Made by a program: the position numbers and the translations under genes. This document shows positions 11,875-23,293 of a stretch of 64,000 nt of DNA, in pieces. Each line of letters begins with the position of its first letter. Position 1 is the first letter of the stretch. The stretch covers positions 14,758,501-14,822,500 of the forward strand of contig OY987268.1 of assembly GCA_963920665.1 (NCBI GenBank). The letters run 5' to 3'. The notes below the pieces were generated by a model, which was given only the letters and a program-made list of their open reading frames with translations, searched no databases and was not told the origin of the DNA. The DNA comes from Straminergon stramineum (taxonomy: Eukaryota > Streptophyta > Bryopsida > Hypnales > Calliergonaceae).

Positions 11875-12710
11875 TAGGGTAGTTACAAGTAGTGACTAAA
11901 CTATGGATAGTGGGATGAATTTAGATAAATGTCCACCATAGTCGGTGCTGTGGGTGATAATTCGTATCCATCATGCTAATTTAAATTTAAATTTTGAATA
12001 TTGGAATCCCATGTATATTGGTTGGTTCCAGCATTGTACTAGATGACTAGGGATCAAATTCATAGAGCATATAAATCTTAGGGTACTTACTATATAACCA
12101 CTAGGGGGCTTGAATATATAAATTTTAATTTATTAAGAATATATGCATGCCAATCCCTACTAAAAAGTCTACAATTAAAAAAATGAGAGACATAAAAAAT
12201 ATACTATACATCTATACATCTCTCTATGTCAAATATATATGTAAAATGTACTTGCAAAAATTTCCATTAAAGGCAAAAAATCAGCTAAGATTGGGAATTC
12301 AATTATTGGATAAATTACTAATATCCAACAAGGATGTATAATTTAGCACATCAAAGGGCCAAAAGTCTTGGATACTTTTCATTGTTTAAGCACATAAATG
12401 AGGGATTTCTCCATTATGATAGTTGAAGAAAGGACTAAATTGAAACATCCATGAAACATGGCTCTAACTTCACCAAGATCTAGCTTCCAATCCAATTGAA
12501 GTCGTGGCTTTTTATGTATATAAAATCAACAAATATTCCATCATAGATTGTCATAATAGTATCATGGTGAATGATAAGAGCTACATAAAATAAAGTGCAA
12601 AACAACAATATGAATAGTGAATTGTGACAAAATTTATAGATAACCATGTATGCACTAAAACATAAATAAAGGACTGTGCAATGCTTGAAATGGAACAATC
12701 TTCAAGAAAT
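11875..12710. other. AT-rich stretch, no feature recognised
   Basis: Only short chance frames are present, such as 12147-12341. No transposon ends were seen. Confidence 0.5.
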
Positions 12711-13000
12711 CCAAGTTCAACCTTACTTGTGTCCATTCCAAAATTATATAAAACAAACCAATGTAATGTTAGTGAGGATGCACAAGGCGTCTTCAATTGA
12801 TACCAATTGCTATTTGAGTTACAAATCCAAATAGTCCAATAAAGATAATCAAATGTCACAAAATAGTTGAGTATAATCTTAGACATTCTACAAACCAAAG
12901 AGACCTCTACCATTCCCATTCAAGTGAAAAGTTGGTAGCTCAAAAGTCACACATAAGGATTCTCACAACTCCAAACAAAATGAAACACCACCACACAAGA
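12711..13000 (+). repeat. Diverged direct repeat, unit 2 (with 10611-10906)
   Basis: This is the partner of 10611-10906. A minus-strand TATATAAAG at about 13079 with a GC-richer flank could be an old LTR promoter, but no pair of LTR ends could be fixed. The 112-residue minus frame across it (12581-12919) has no recognisable domain. Confidence 0.45.
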
Positions 13001-15340
13001 ATGCTTGAGGAGACCAATTCTTGTAATTTATTGTTTACACTTGAGTTAAGAGAATATTTGATGTGGGGTGTGGGTGCTTTATATACACCCTTGGAATAAC
13101 GCAAATACAACTAGGATCTAAGTAACTCTGTTGTATGAAAATCCTAACGGGTGTCTGAACGTAAAATCCACTTACACCTTCCAAATAATGGATCTTTGTT
13201 GTTGGTTTCCACTTCAAAATTTTCTAATTGTAAATGCTAACCAAATCAAAATGAATTAATAATCATGGTTATTTTTGGCTACAACAACCAAAATTGAAGA
13301 CTAATAAAGGTTAGTCAAGTGTGAGCTCCCAATTCATCATCTGGGACTCACTGATTTTGGTGGAGGGGGGTTTATCATTTTTGAGTGTAATTTATTATAC
13401 AAAAGCCCCCAAATGAGTGTAAAATCAAAATAGATAGGTCATATGCCAATGTAGCATTTGGTCCTAAATAAATTATTTTCTTGTAAATAAATCCAAATCT
13501 TGCATGTAAATAGAGTAGAAATCCAATAATTGAATAAATTATAGGTCTTTAGTAGAATCTATCCAAATTCCCCCAAATCTGCCTTCCATGTCAAAGATCA
13601 TGGCTAACTTGGTTTAAAGAATCCCATGTGAGACCCCTCAATTGATTCCCAGAGAGTGGTTTTAGTTTTCCATTTCATTTTCCAAAATAGTAGAACCCTC
13701 AATTGTTAGCCTATAGGTGAAGAAAACTCAAGTTGGACCAATGGAGGGCATCTATGATCTAAGTATGATATTTGAAGGTGGAAATCATGTTGAGAGTCCA
13801 ACAACAAAAGCGGTTTGCTAAGATTCCCCTTCGTATGAAAGATTCCATGTTCACCAAAATTTGAAGGAGATAACGGGATTTGCTTCTCCTTCTTTGCATA
13901 TGCAAAATAAGAATACGAGCTTGCATCTATTTTGTGTGATTCTATGAGATTTTCCTCAAAAATTTCCAGAATTTTTTTATAGTTAGAAGATCCTCTTCCA
14001 GTCTTCCAGATGATCAACTATCAAAATTCATGATGGAAAATTCATGGAAATTACCCAAGATGCGCTAAAATCTCGCAGAAAATTTGACCAGATTTTGTTA
14101 TACTAAAAATGTGCTCAAACAAAGTTCAAGACATTTCGAGAGCTAGAAGTATCTAAATTGGTAAGATTCTTTGATTATTGCAAAATTTAAAGATTATGGC
14201 GAAGTTGATTAGCGTTTTGGAGGCATACAAAAATGGAATGGGGTCCAAGTTAGGTCTTTTAATACTCCTTCATGCCTTCTAAAGAGCCTAGACTAGTTAG
14301 TTTTCACCAAAAAATCAATCTCCCAAAGTTGGATTTTTAACCATTTTTTATTTTAAGTTGACGCTAGATTTCAATGAATTTTTAACAATAGAGAAATGGG
14401 ATGCAATTGCATGACACTAAAAATGGCCTTTCAAAGCCAATGGTACAATCCATTTATGATATGGAATCTTTCTCCAAAAATTAAAGTTTTGGACTAGTGT
14501 AAAAAGTTAAAATTGGCAAATTAGGATGAAAATCCTAAGTAATTAGATTACCATGTACAAATGAGAGGATGTGGGTGCCCTTGAAAGAGTACAAAAGGTC
14601 ACTCATTCTCCTCTCAAAACACCCCTTGTTCCCCCTTGTAGCCATTTTTTGGCATTTATTCTTTGTTGGATCCATTTAGTTGGATTTTGACCCGGGGAGA
14701 TTCCTTAGTGTATCTATAACAAACCATGTGTGTTAAAGTGATTTTTTGACACCCTATATTCTTTTTAATAAATAATATTTTCAACCTATAACTTTGAGTT
14801 TTGTTTAATAATGACTATATGTTTCTATAGCCAAAAATTCCTAATTCAAATAACATATAAAATGATTTCTAGCATAGGTTGAATAATGAACTGAAATGGC
14901 ATGTTTTTAAACTCAAATATTTATAGAGAATACATTTTAGATGACCATTGCATCATTATTTGAGAAAAATTTAATTTTCAACAGAGTGTTATTTTTAGCA
15001 CTTTTTTGTTCAATTTTTAGAGAATTTTTTCTTATATAAAATAGGTGTGTGAAAGTTATTTTCAGTTCTACAATGTATCTTTTTACTTCAAAAAATTGTA
15101 AATAATTATAATAATCAAATAAAAATACCAATAATTCACAACATAAACTTTCAAAGTAGGAAAATCTAGTCATATTTCTTTTCTTTTCCTTTTATTAAAA
15201 TTTTAGAATATAATATAGGGGGTCTAAAATTTTAACACACATAGTTTCCAATGGACACTCTCAGTGATCTCCCGGAGGATTTTGGCCATTTTTGAGTCAA
15301 ATCAACAAATGGTTGTATTTTTGGAGCCTTTATTGCTCTA

Positions 15341-15362
15341 TTGTTGTTGTTGTTGTTGTTGT
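15341..15362 (+). repeat. (TTG)n microsatellite
   Basis: A run of seven TTG triplets within the decayed LTR-like region. Confidence 0.9.
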
Positions 15363-16158
15363 TTTTAGCAAGTTTTGAAGGACATTGGGGTCCCTTCAAA
15401 GTTGGTCTTTCTTGCTTATTTTAACATTTTTTTGGAATATTTCTTTATTCTACACATGTTTGGTGCTAATACTAGAGCTATTTCCCTTGTATCTGGTGAT
15501 GCCATTTAGGAGAATCCTCTAGTTTTCTTCTTTTTATTACCAAGTCCACATAAGCCTTTTAAGTGGGAATTCTATTATGTGAGAATTCTCCTAGTGGGTG
15601 TGGAATTAGAGTATGTGACTAACCTTCTTGTTGGTTGTGCGTGGATGTATTGCTTGTGTATGTTTCTAACTTGAATTTTGTCTTGCTTTCCAAGTCCTAC
15701 CCTTGATAAATCCTTTCTAAGATTTGAAGTAACCTTGTCTTACAACAAAGCCTTGGCTTTCCTCTAAGTATGTGGAATCTCTTAGTTTGTGATAGAAATT
15801 AGAAACTCAGCGAAGCTATTGTCCCCTACCATATGCTCTATGTCTAGTTGACAAACTAACCTTTTTTGTTCTTGTTTCAAAATTTAGGCCTAAACACCGT
15901 GGACAACGAAGCTTCACCCTTAGCCCTACCATTTTTTGAATCCAATTTTTTATTTTTGTTGTTGGTCTCCCTTAAGGTGTTATAGTAAACTCCAAAAATT
16001 GGTTTGGACTAACCAAAACTTGGCCCAACTAGTCCAAAATTTCAGATTTGAGTCAAGCCAAAGAGGAGTCAATAATTTCAAATTGTAAAAGTCAACTTGC
16101 GTGGACTATGCCTTAATCTCCCCCAAATCAAAGTGATTGCAACTCAACAAAGAAGCTA

Positions 16159-16346
16159 CACTTAATAGGGGTATTAAGGGGACCAAAAAATTAAAGGGAC
16201 TCATTCTTGAAATCTGTAGATGTTTGAAACATGATGTACATCACCCGCACACTTCAATAACTATTGATGTACAACATAGGTAGATATTTATATAGTGTAG
16301 AATGTTGATTAATTAGTATGGGTCCCCTTAATACCCCTATTCAGTG
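16159..16346. mobile_element. 188-bp mariner-type MITE
   Basis: The left end CACTTAATAGGGGTATTAAG and the inverted right end CACTGAATAGGGGTATTAAG differ at one base, and the repeat continues to about 27 bp. TA flanks both ends (16157-16158, 16347-16348). It is inserted in the LTR-like region and contains no coding. Confidence 0.85.
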
Positions 16347-17003
16347 TAGAAAGATTGCAGAGCACAATTCAAAAGCCAGAGTGATGGGAGGATGAGTGAA
16401 TGTGAGTGAACTTGAATTTGAAGCTCTATCTGCTCAAAGCTTGCTACATGTTGGATTGGGCCAAAAATTGAAGAAATCATTTGTGGAGTCTGGATCTTGC
16501 CTTTAACATATTCTACACCTCAACTTAACTACAAATACAAGTGCCAACAATGAGCTCTAAGTTGTGAGAGTAGCATTTAGTAGTGAATAGAGAAGAAGGA
16601 AGATGAGGATTGAAGGAAAACCAACCATTAGAGAATAGTTGACTTTGTTAACCATGTTTGGAATTTGATTAAAAGACAAGTCGGAAAAAACAAATAGAAG
16701 AATACTTTCACTTGTGGGAGTTCTAGAGTTTCGTTATTAGTGAGAAAAGGTTGGATTGGCTTGTCTTGAGTTGATTTGACTTTTAAAACCACTTAGTAAA
16801 TATTTGTACTGTACAATAGATTTGGTAGGATTTGAGATGACAAAAATTGTCTTAGTGGAAAAAGATAAAGAAGGGAAGCTGGAAGAAGAAGTTTAGAAAG
16901 AAATAGAACTAGTTAGAGGTTGGATATTCAAACACTTGTATTATAAATCAAAACTTATACAAAAAAAATAATTGTGATCAAAACTTCAATTTGGAGAAAT
17001 ATG

Positions 17004-17066
17004 ATGGCACAAGAGGAGGAGTTTGAAGGTGTCTTTGACAACCTAATCGATGAAGTCCAATCTGAG
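17004..17066 (+). CDS. Short leader frame followed by splice-donor-like GT (decayed copy)
   Basis: Twenty-one codons starting ATG encode an acidic peptide (MAQEEEFEGV...DEVQSE) and stop exactly at GAG before GTACAT. The equivalent frame at 29304-29357 ends SSSE before GTATGA. Both the acidic start and the GAG/GT junction are kept, which suggests a small first exon of a spliced retrotransposon transcript. Function unknown. Confidence 0.3.
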
Positions 17067-17520
17067 GTACATTCCTAAAACACTCCTTTTCACTATAATT
17101 GTCCAAATTAGTATAGTTTTCAATTGGGCCAAGGCCTAGAGCCAAGTCAGACCCTTAGAACTAAGATTCAGGTTGAATTTGAGTTTAGAATCCTGTAGTA
17201 GAAATTTAGAGGTTTCTACGAATATAAGATAAGTAGAGATCACAATGAAAACAAAAAAGATATATGAAGTTTAGAAGTAAAATTGGATGAAAATTAGTTA
17301 AAATCATCCAAGTCAAACAAGAATAGAAATTTAGAGAGTAGAAAAAATCAAAAGCTGATATTGAAATCAAAAGTGAGTTTTGAATTTTAGGTTAGCAGAA
17401 AACCATGGATGAAGTTTGAGGAACCAATTAGCAATTGAATTTCATCTATGTATAACTTTCACTAGGAGAATTTAATTTTGAAATGTCTTAGCATTTTAGA
17501 AAGATTCTATCATAATTTTG

Positions 17521-20338
17521 TGAGTTTAAATATATTTTTTGTCTACAAAACATATTGTTTTGTTTTTGTATGTTGCACTTTACCATATTGGAGTATAACA
17601 TAGTAGACATACTTGCCCATTCGTTAGTTCAAAGGTACATATACCTATATGACATTGTGACTTTATGCAAGATTTTAAAATATAATATTTTCTTAGATGT
17701 CACTATTAGGTGTGATGACAATAATATATGTTGAAACTTGAGCTACATTAAAGTACATTAAATTACAATAAAGTGCTCAAAGCATTTTTAGTAGCATTCA
17801 ATAATAAAATACATAAAATTATGTAATTGCTTGTACTATGCATACCTTTGTGTTTTGAACTATCAATGCATTTTACAACAAAACTTAAACAAACACTTCA
17901 AGTTATAACTGAATGCTTTACATATATGTAGTGGCACATAATAATTGATGCCGTACACCCTAAAAACTAAAAATATTCGAAACATAAATGAATAAGTCCG
18001 TGAGGTCTACTTATGTAGTATATTTTGATAATCACATTCAAAGGAGATTGAAGTTCAAACATATTCCAAACATTGCACCAATGTTTATGGTAATTGATGT
18101 AAGGTTTAAAGTATAGGATTTTGGGCTACAAAGTTTAGGGTTTAACATATAGGGTTTAGGATTTAGCTTTTAGAATGCAAGTTTAAATGTGTAGAGGAAT
18201 AACTTGAATTACCCTTTCATACATCAATTAATGCTACATTGGATACTTGTAGCATTGAATAGTAGTCTTTGGAAGCAGATCAATGCTTTTTAAGATGCAA
18301 TAGTTTAGTAGAGGAGGCGGACAAAGTGGTGGACAAGTAGACAGATTGGTGTGAGTGATTTTAACTCCACCTTTTGAGTCAAATCTAACCACATAGGTCT
18401 TAATGGCAATTCGTTAATTAATCTTATGGGTGATTAAAAAAAATTGCCTTCCAAGAAATGGACACTTAATTGTATTGTTCCTAAAAGTAGTTGAAAATTA
18501 CTTAAATACATTAAGGGTTAGGATTCTAAATTTTTTGGACTAAAGATTGACTTATCAAAATTTAACCTAATTCAACCTCTAAAGCTTTTTTTCATCTTTC
18601 TAAAATGGTAAAGTAGGTAAGGATTGGATTTCCTAGTAAAAGATACCAAAAGATGAATTTTAAATCCTAACTAGCCTAGAAAGTTTCATCCATTAAATTC
18701 CAATAGCTAATTAATCTAAAACTAACTCAAATTTTGGATTTGATCTTCTAATTATGTGTAATTGAGAATTCTTCATTATTTCCTACATTTAACTAAGAAT
18801 GAAAAACTTCATCTAGAGCAAATTTCTTAAATAATGGATTAAATTCTAAGTGGAGAATAGTTTTGGAATCTTTGAAAGATATTTTAAAAGCTTCTAGAAT
18901 TAAAATATTCCTTGGTGACTTTCAAATGATTCTTTTTAATTATCTTTTCATTTATCCTAATTTAGACTTTTTACACTAAAATTACTATTTTTAGGGGTTT
19001 TATATTTTTAAATGAAAAATCAAGAATTTACCTTTCCCACAAGGTAAAGTACTAAAATACTAATTTCCTATGCAAAAAGTTATTGATGGATGAAATTTCC
19101 TTTTAAATTGGCAATTTAGAATTTCATCCACTAATTACTTTTGGGTTAATTAGGCAAATGAAATTTCGATTTCATCTAAAAATTCTATATTATTTCTAGA
19201 TTTTGAGATTCCCTCTTGGGTTCTTTTGGATGAATTTATGGTCTTTTCATCCAAATTAACACACAAAGTTCATCTGCTTATAATTTTTTTGTTTTTTTAA
19301 TTGTAGGATATTATTGGAAACCTCTAAGAACCACCTACAAGATTCTAGATCTTAGCTTTAATTCTAACCCTTTGAACGAAGGACTAACTTTTAATATTGA
19401 AACTCTAGTCTATGGAAATCAAAAGGAAAAATGTGAAATTAATGTACCTTGCCCTCAAAAGATGCTATTGTGCTATCGTCGCATATCACAAGATGTATGG
19501 TTTCATAATATCCTGCTCCCTCCATGTTTGTCTAAACCATGGTGAAGTTCCAATTTAAAACTCTTTTGTTGATTTATTTTCTGGCTTGTTTAGTCCCACA
19601 CTAAATTGTGTAAAAGATTGTTAAATTTTAGAAATACTTTAGATAATTCCTATGATTTTTGGAATTATTTTTAATACCTCCAAACTTGTAATAATCCTAA
19701 ATCAAATCAAATCTTTAAAAATATTTACTCTTCCCTAATTGTTTATTAATTTTCCCTATTATTCTCAAGATATTTCTTGCTTTTTGTTTTTATCTATTTG
19801 TCTTATTAGGCCTTATAAAACAAAACTTCAACAAACATCCAACCCACTAATTCCTAACTAATCTTAATTAATAGCTAAACAACAACTCAATAAATAGTAG
19901 AAAGAATGAAATCAAATCATAGGGTCAAATAGTAATTAATTACAAAGATTCTTTGAAATATCTCACCTCTTTGCTTCTTCAACAGTTCCACTTCTTCCAA
20001 TGCTTCTAGGTCTCCAAAGGTAGTTTGCTCTTAAACCGTGCATTTAAGGGCTGGTCGGCCTTTTCGATGGTTCTTAGATGCACGAAATTATTTTGCCTTA
20101 TTTTTCACTTTGAGAAAAATTGATGTGGAATCTAACCCAAGTGGTTTCATATTTTTCGGAGTATTTTTGAATTACTTACGAATTTTTAAAGAATTCTGCC
20201 ATATATAACTATTTCTTGATCGTAGGCCTTACAAAACCCACACATGCGTAGTCTGAAAAAAGATATGGCTTTACCAAAAACAAGCACTGCAGCATGTAGA
20301 AAGTAATAGACAAGGTTCCAAAATGTTACCTTTACTAA
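17521..20338. other. AT-rich stretch with a short telomere-like patch
   Basis: No coding or transposon ends are recognised. At 18134-18160 there are two TTTAGGG-like motifs in degenerate context, the plant telomere unit, probably fortuitous. A stretch near 18305-18350 with GGCGGACAAAGTGGTGGAC resembles the degenerate minisatellite at 25915-26110. Confidence 0.45.
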
Positions 20339-20600
20339 ACTAAACTCCTAAAGGGCCAAGGCCTATTTTTTGACAAAAATCACTCGAAATTGCCATTTCT
20401 GTTGCATTCTTTCAAGAAAGAAAAAAGAATTCAAATTAAAAAATCCAACCATAGGATCTTGTACTATACTTGTATGAGATCATGTGATAAATTTTTTTTT
20501 ATCAAGTTTGATCGTACAGATTGAAAAATATTAGCATTCAAGTTGTGGGGGGAAAGGTTTTTTGAATACATGTAAACATTTCAGAAATGGACCCACCTTG
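20339..20600 (+). mobile_element. Probable left part of a TTAA-type family B element
   Basis: TAAACTCCTAAAGGGCCAAG resembles the family tip, and the interior (an AACCATAGGATCTTGTAC block and a GATCGTACAGATTGAAA block) follows family B order. No right end was found. Confidence 0.4.
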
Positions 20601-22317
20601 GCTCTTATTCCATCCACTAGCAAAGTATAAAGGAACATTTGACAAATGTTAAACCACTCTGACATCATTGACAAAACATTCAATGCTTTACACAAATCCA
20701 TTTTACAACTTGTTAATCCCAGAAGGACATTGTGGACAATAAGTGTCCGATGGATGACTTCACTTGAGACTGTAGGATGGAAAAAAAATTTCTTTCATCC
20801 AATTTTTTAATTTGGAGGGTACTGGAGTACATTTTTAGAGAATAGTACTGCAAAGTCCCTCGTTATGGTATTCTTGATATTTCTAAAGAAGAAGATGCTT
20901 AAAAAACGGGTCACCCTTGTAGTGTATTTTGACCATTTCTTGCTATTTTCTCTTGATGTGAATTTCAGCCATAAAAATGATATTTTTTGTATTTGAGTCC
21001 AACTAATGAAATGAAGCTTATCAAGTTCAGTTTCTACTCCAATTGGAAATTTTGAAAAATTCATAAATTTCCATGCTTTGTAGCAATCTGAACTTTGGGG
21101 CCAATAACCATGGTTTGTTGATTTTCTAATTTTAGAGTGACACGATAACTTTGGTTTATACCAGGATGTTCTACACTGCAATATACATCTATGTTGAAAA
21201 TTTCAGATTTTCTAGGTATATTTTGTATTTGATATGAATTTTCTTCATTTTTTTCTTAAACAATTCACAGTAATTTCAATTTTTTCCAAACAAATTTGAA
21301 ATTTGTATGACTTGTAGTGTACATATGATTTCATCTCTGAAAAATAAAATAAAAAATATTTCATTCATATCTAGTTGCAAAATGGCAGCAAACAAAGTGA
21401 TGGGTAGGGAGGCTTGGAATCAGTGGTCATGGGCCCGTTCTTCTAGGGTTGATGTCCATTTCAAACTCTGCCTAGGGACAGTTTTTCGAAGAGGGGTGGA
21501 ATTAGAGCAACCTATTATACTCCAACTTCACTTCAATTGTTTCTCCAAAGTGTGATTGTTGGGTTGCTACTGTATGTCTAATCAATCAAATTAGATTCAA
21601 GTCAAATCAATGCAATTGGTTGTTGGATGGCCTCTGGACATGCTGACATTAGCATCAGATCAATCTAATCACAACAATCACTTACTCTCAGATTTCAAAT
21701 TTCTTGAGTCAGACGCTTGTGAGAATTGAGCAACGCAGTTCCTGGATCAGACATGCATGCTCATAACTTTTGTCAAAAGCTGAGCTTGGAACTCCTTTCC
21801 CCAATCCCAGGCTGGATCTCACCTCACAGCCTTGGTCGCTCACCGGGATCTTGGGACCTTGTTTCTACGACTTGGGACCTGCTGCTCTTCTAACTGTGAC
21901 TACTAGTTGCCACTTCTACTTTCTCTTATATAAAAAACAACCTAATGGACTTTAACTAATGGTTACTCTAACTCTGGTTGGTCTTTTGATTTTTTTGCTA
22001 AGAACTAATTAACTTACAATAAACTCTTCCTTGTAATATTTTTGGGGTTTTGGGGAACTTCCTAAAGCAAATTCAAAATATAACTTTCTCACCCAAAAGT
22101 ATTTTGGGAATTTTTTTGAAAATTTCTCTCTAACAAATTTTTTCTCTAACTAACTAATCACAACGATAACTCTAACTGTAGTATTTTTGGGTATTTTCTC
22201 TCAAGCAACTCAAAATATGGAAATAAAGATGACAAATTGAAAGTAAAGTCATAAGCCCTCTTGTACATGTAGAAGTAAAACAAAATGGGATTTTGAAAGA
22301 AAACACTTATCCCTTAA
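20601..22317. other. Repeat debris with a possible LTR promoter
   Basis: A GC-richer block (about 21360-21930) contains TATATAAA at 21927-21934, which could be a decayed LTR promoter. Open frames at 20807-21181 (minus), 21307-21555 and 21770-21955 show no recognisable domain. Confidence 0.3.
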
Positions 22318-23289
22318 TCCCTAAAAGCCCCAAGGTTTTTTGGGGTCTAAAGACATCATTGCTTTTGAAGTGTTATAGATCAAAATGCCACTTAGGTATA
22401 GAAATCTCAACCGTACAATCTTGTTTGTAGTGTACATGTTGTAGATGACATGAATCAAATTTGGAGTCACTTGGCCACGTAGATTGCAAGATTATAATGT
22501 TTTAGTGCTGAAAAAGGATGCTGAAATTTTCCTAGTAACACATTTGGAGGTGAAATTCGATTCCTAAACCTACTCAAATGAAAAAACTTTAAATTATAAA
22601 GTGATTGAAAACCATTGTACAAACACATTAGTGAAAAAAAATATCATTCAATTGACTCATTGTGTCTACAAAATGGCTTTGAAATGTCAAAAAATAGCAA
22701 GAAAAGTTGTAGAAATCACATCAAAACCTGAACCTCCTACTATAATGCTTCTCAAATCCTCATAACTTCTTGGATTGAAATGAAATTTTAGACACACAAA
22801 CTAGAGTAGTATGCGCAACTATGCCAAAATTTTTTATTGGAAACGGACATTGTATGAAGAAGAAACAAGCTGCCGAAGCTCATTGTAATTCAAAAATGTT
22901 GGGATTTTGAACTTCGAATTGCTCCCAAACATTCCAAACATCTTCGATTGACATGAAAATTCTACTACAATAACTAGACTTCAAGGGGAACAAAACCCAA
23001 CAGATTTTATTGAAAACAAACATTAGATGAAGGAGATACAAGCCCCCGAAGTTGCATCCATCAAATGCAATTTGGTGAACTCATATAGAACTTGTGAACT
23101 TCGATTGGCTTCCAAAAAAACATTTCATCTTGGATTGATGTGAAACTTTGACCACACAAACTAGAAAAGCGAGCACAAATTTTCCAAGAAGTTTGATTGA
23201 ATTTGGACATCGGATGCAAAAGTTACAATACTTTGAATTGGACTTGAAACTATGTGAGGACACTTTTGGTCCCCTGGGGCGTTTAGAGG
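22318..23289. mobile_element. TTAA-type miniature element, family E
   Basis: TTAA flanks both sides (22314-22317, 23290-23293). The left end TCCCTAAAAGCCCCAAGG and the inverted right end CCTCTAAACGCCCCAGGG form an imperfect inverted repeat. It is 972 bp. The short frames inside (for example 23081-23263) carry no transposase motif. Confidence 0.75.
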
Positions 23290-23293
23290 TTAA

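Larger units (their letters stand above)
13300..17520 (+). mobile_element. LTR-like retrotransposon region, decayed copy
   Basis: It is collinear with 26225-30230 at many points: the start near 13320/26225, the block at 13580-13850/26570-26760, the promoter block at 14560-14650/27475-27560, and the leader block at 17000-17460/29300-29900. It is far more AT-rich, as expected from long-term cytosine deamination. The TATA box of the other copy (27510) is TACAAAA here (14590). No gag or pol can be read after it. Confidence 0.6.

Noticed and set aside
18134..18160. Interstitial telomere repeat
   Set aside because: There are only two TTTAGGG-like motifs in a degenerate context; chance in AT-rich DNA is likely.
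20807..21181. 124-residue minus-strand frame
   Set aside because: AT-driven composition, no motif, no homologous copy, no splice or promoter context.
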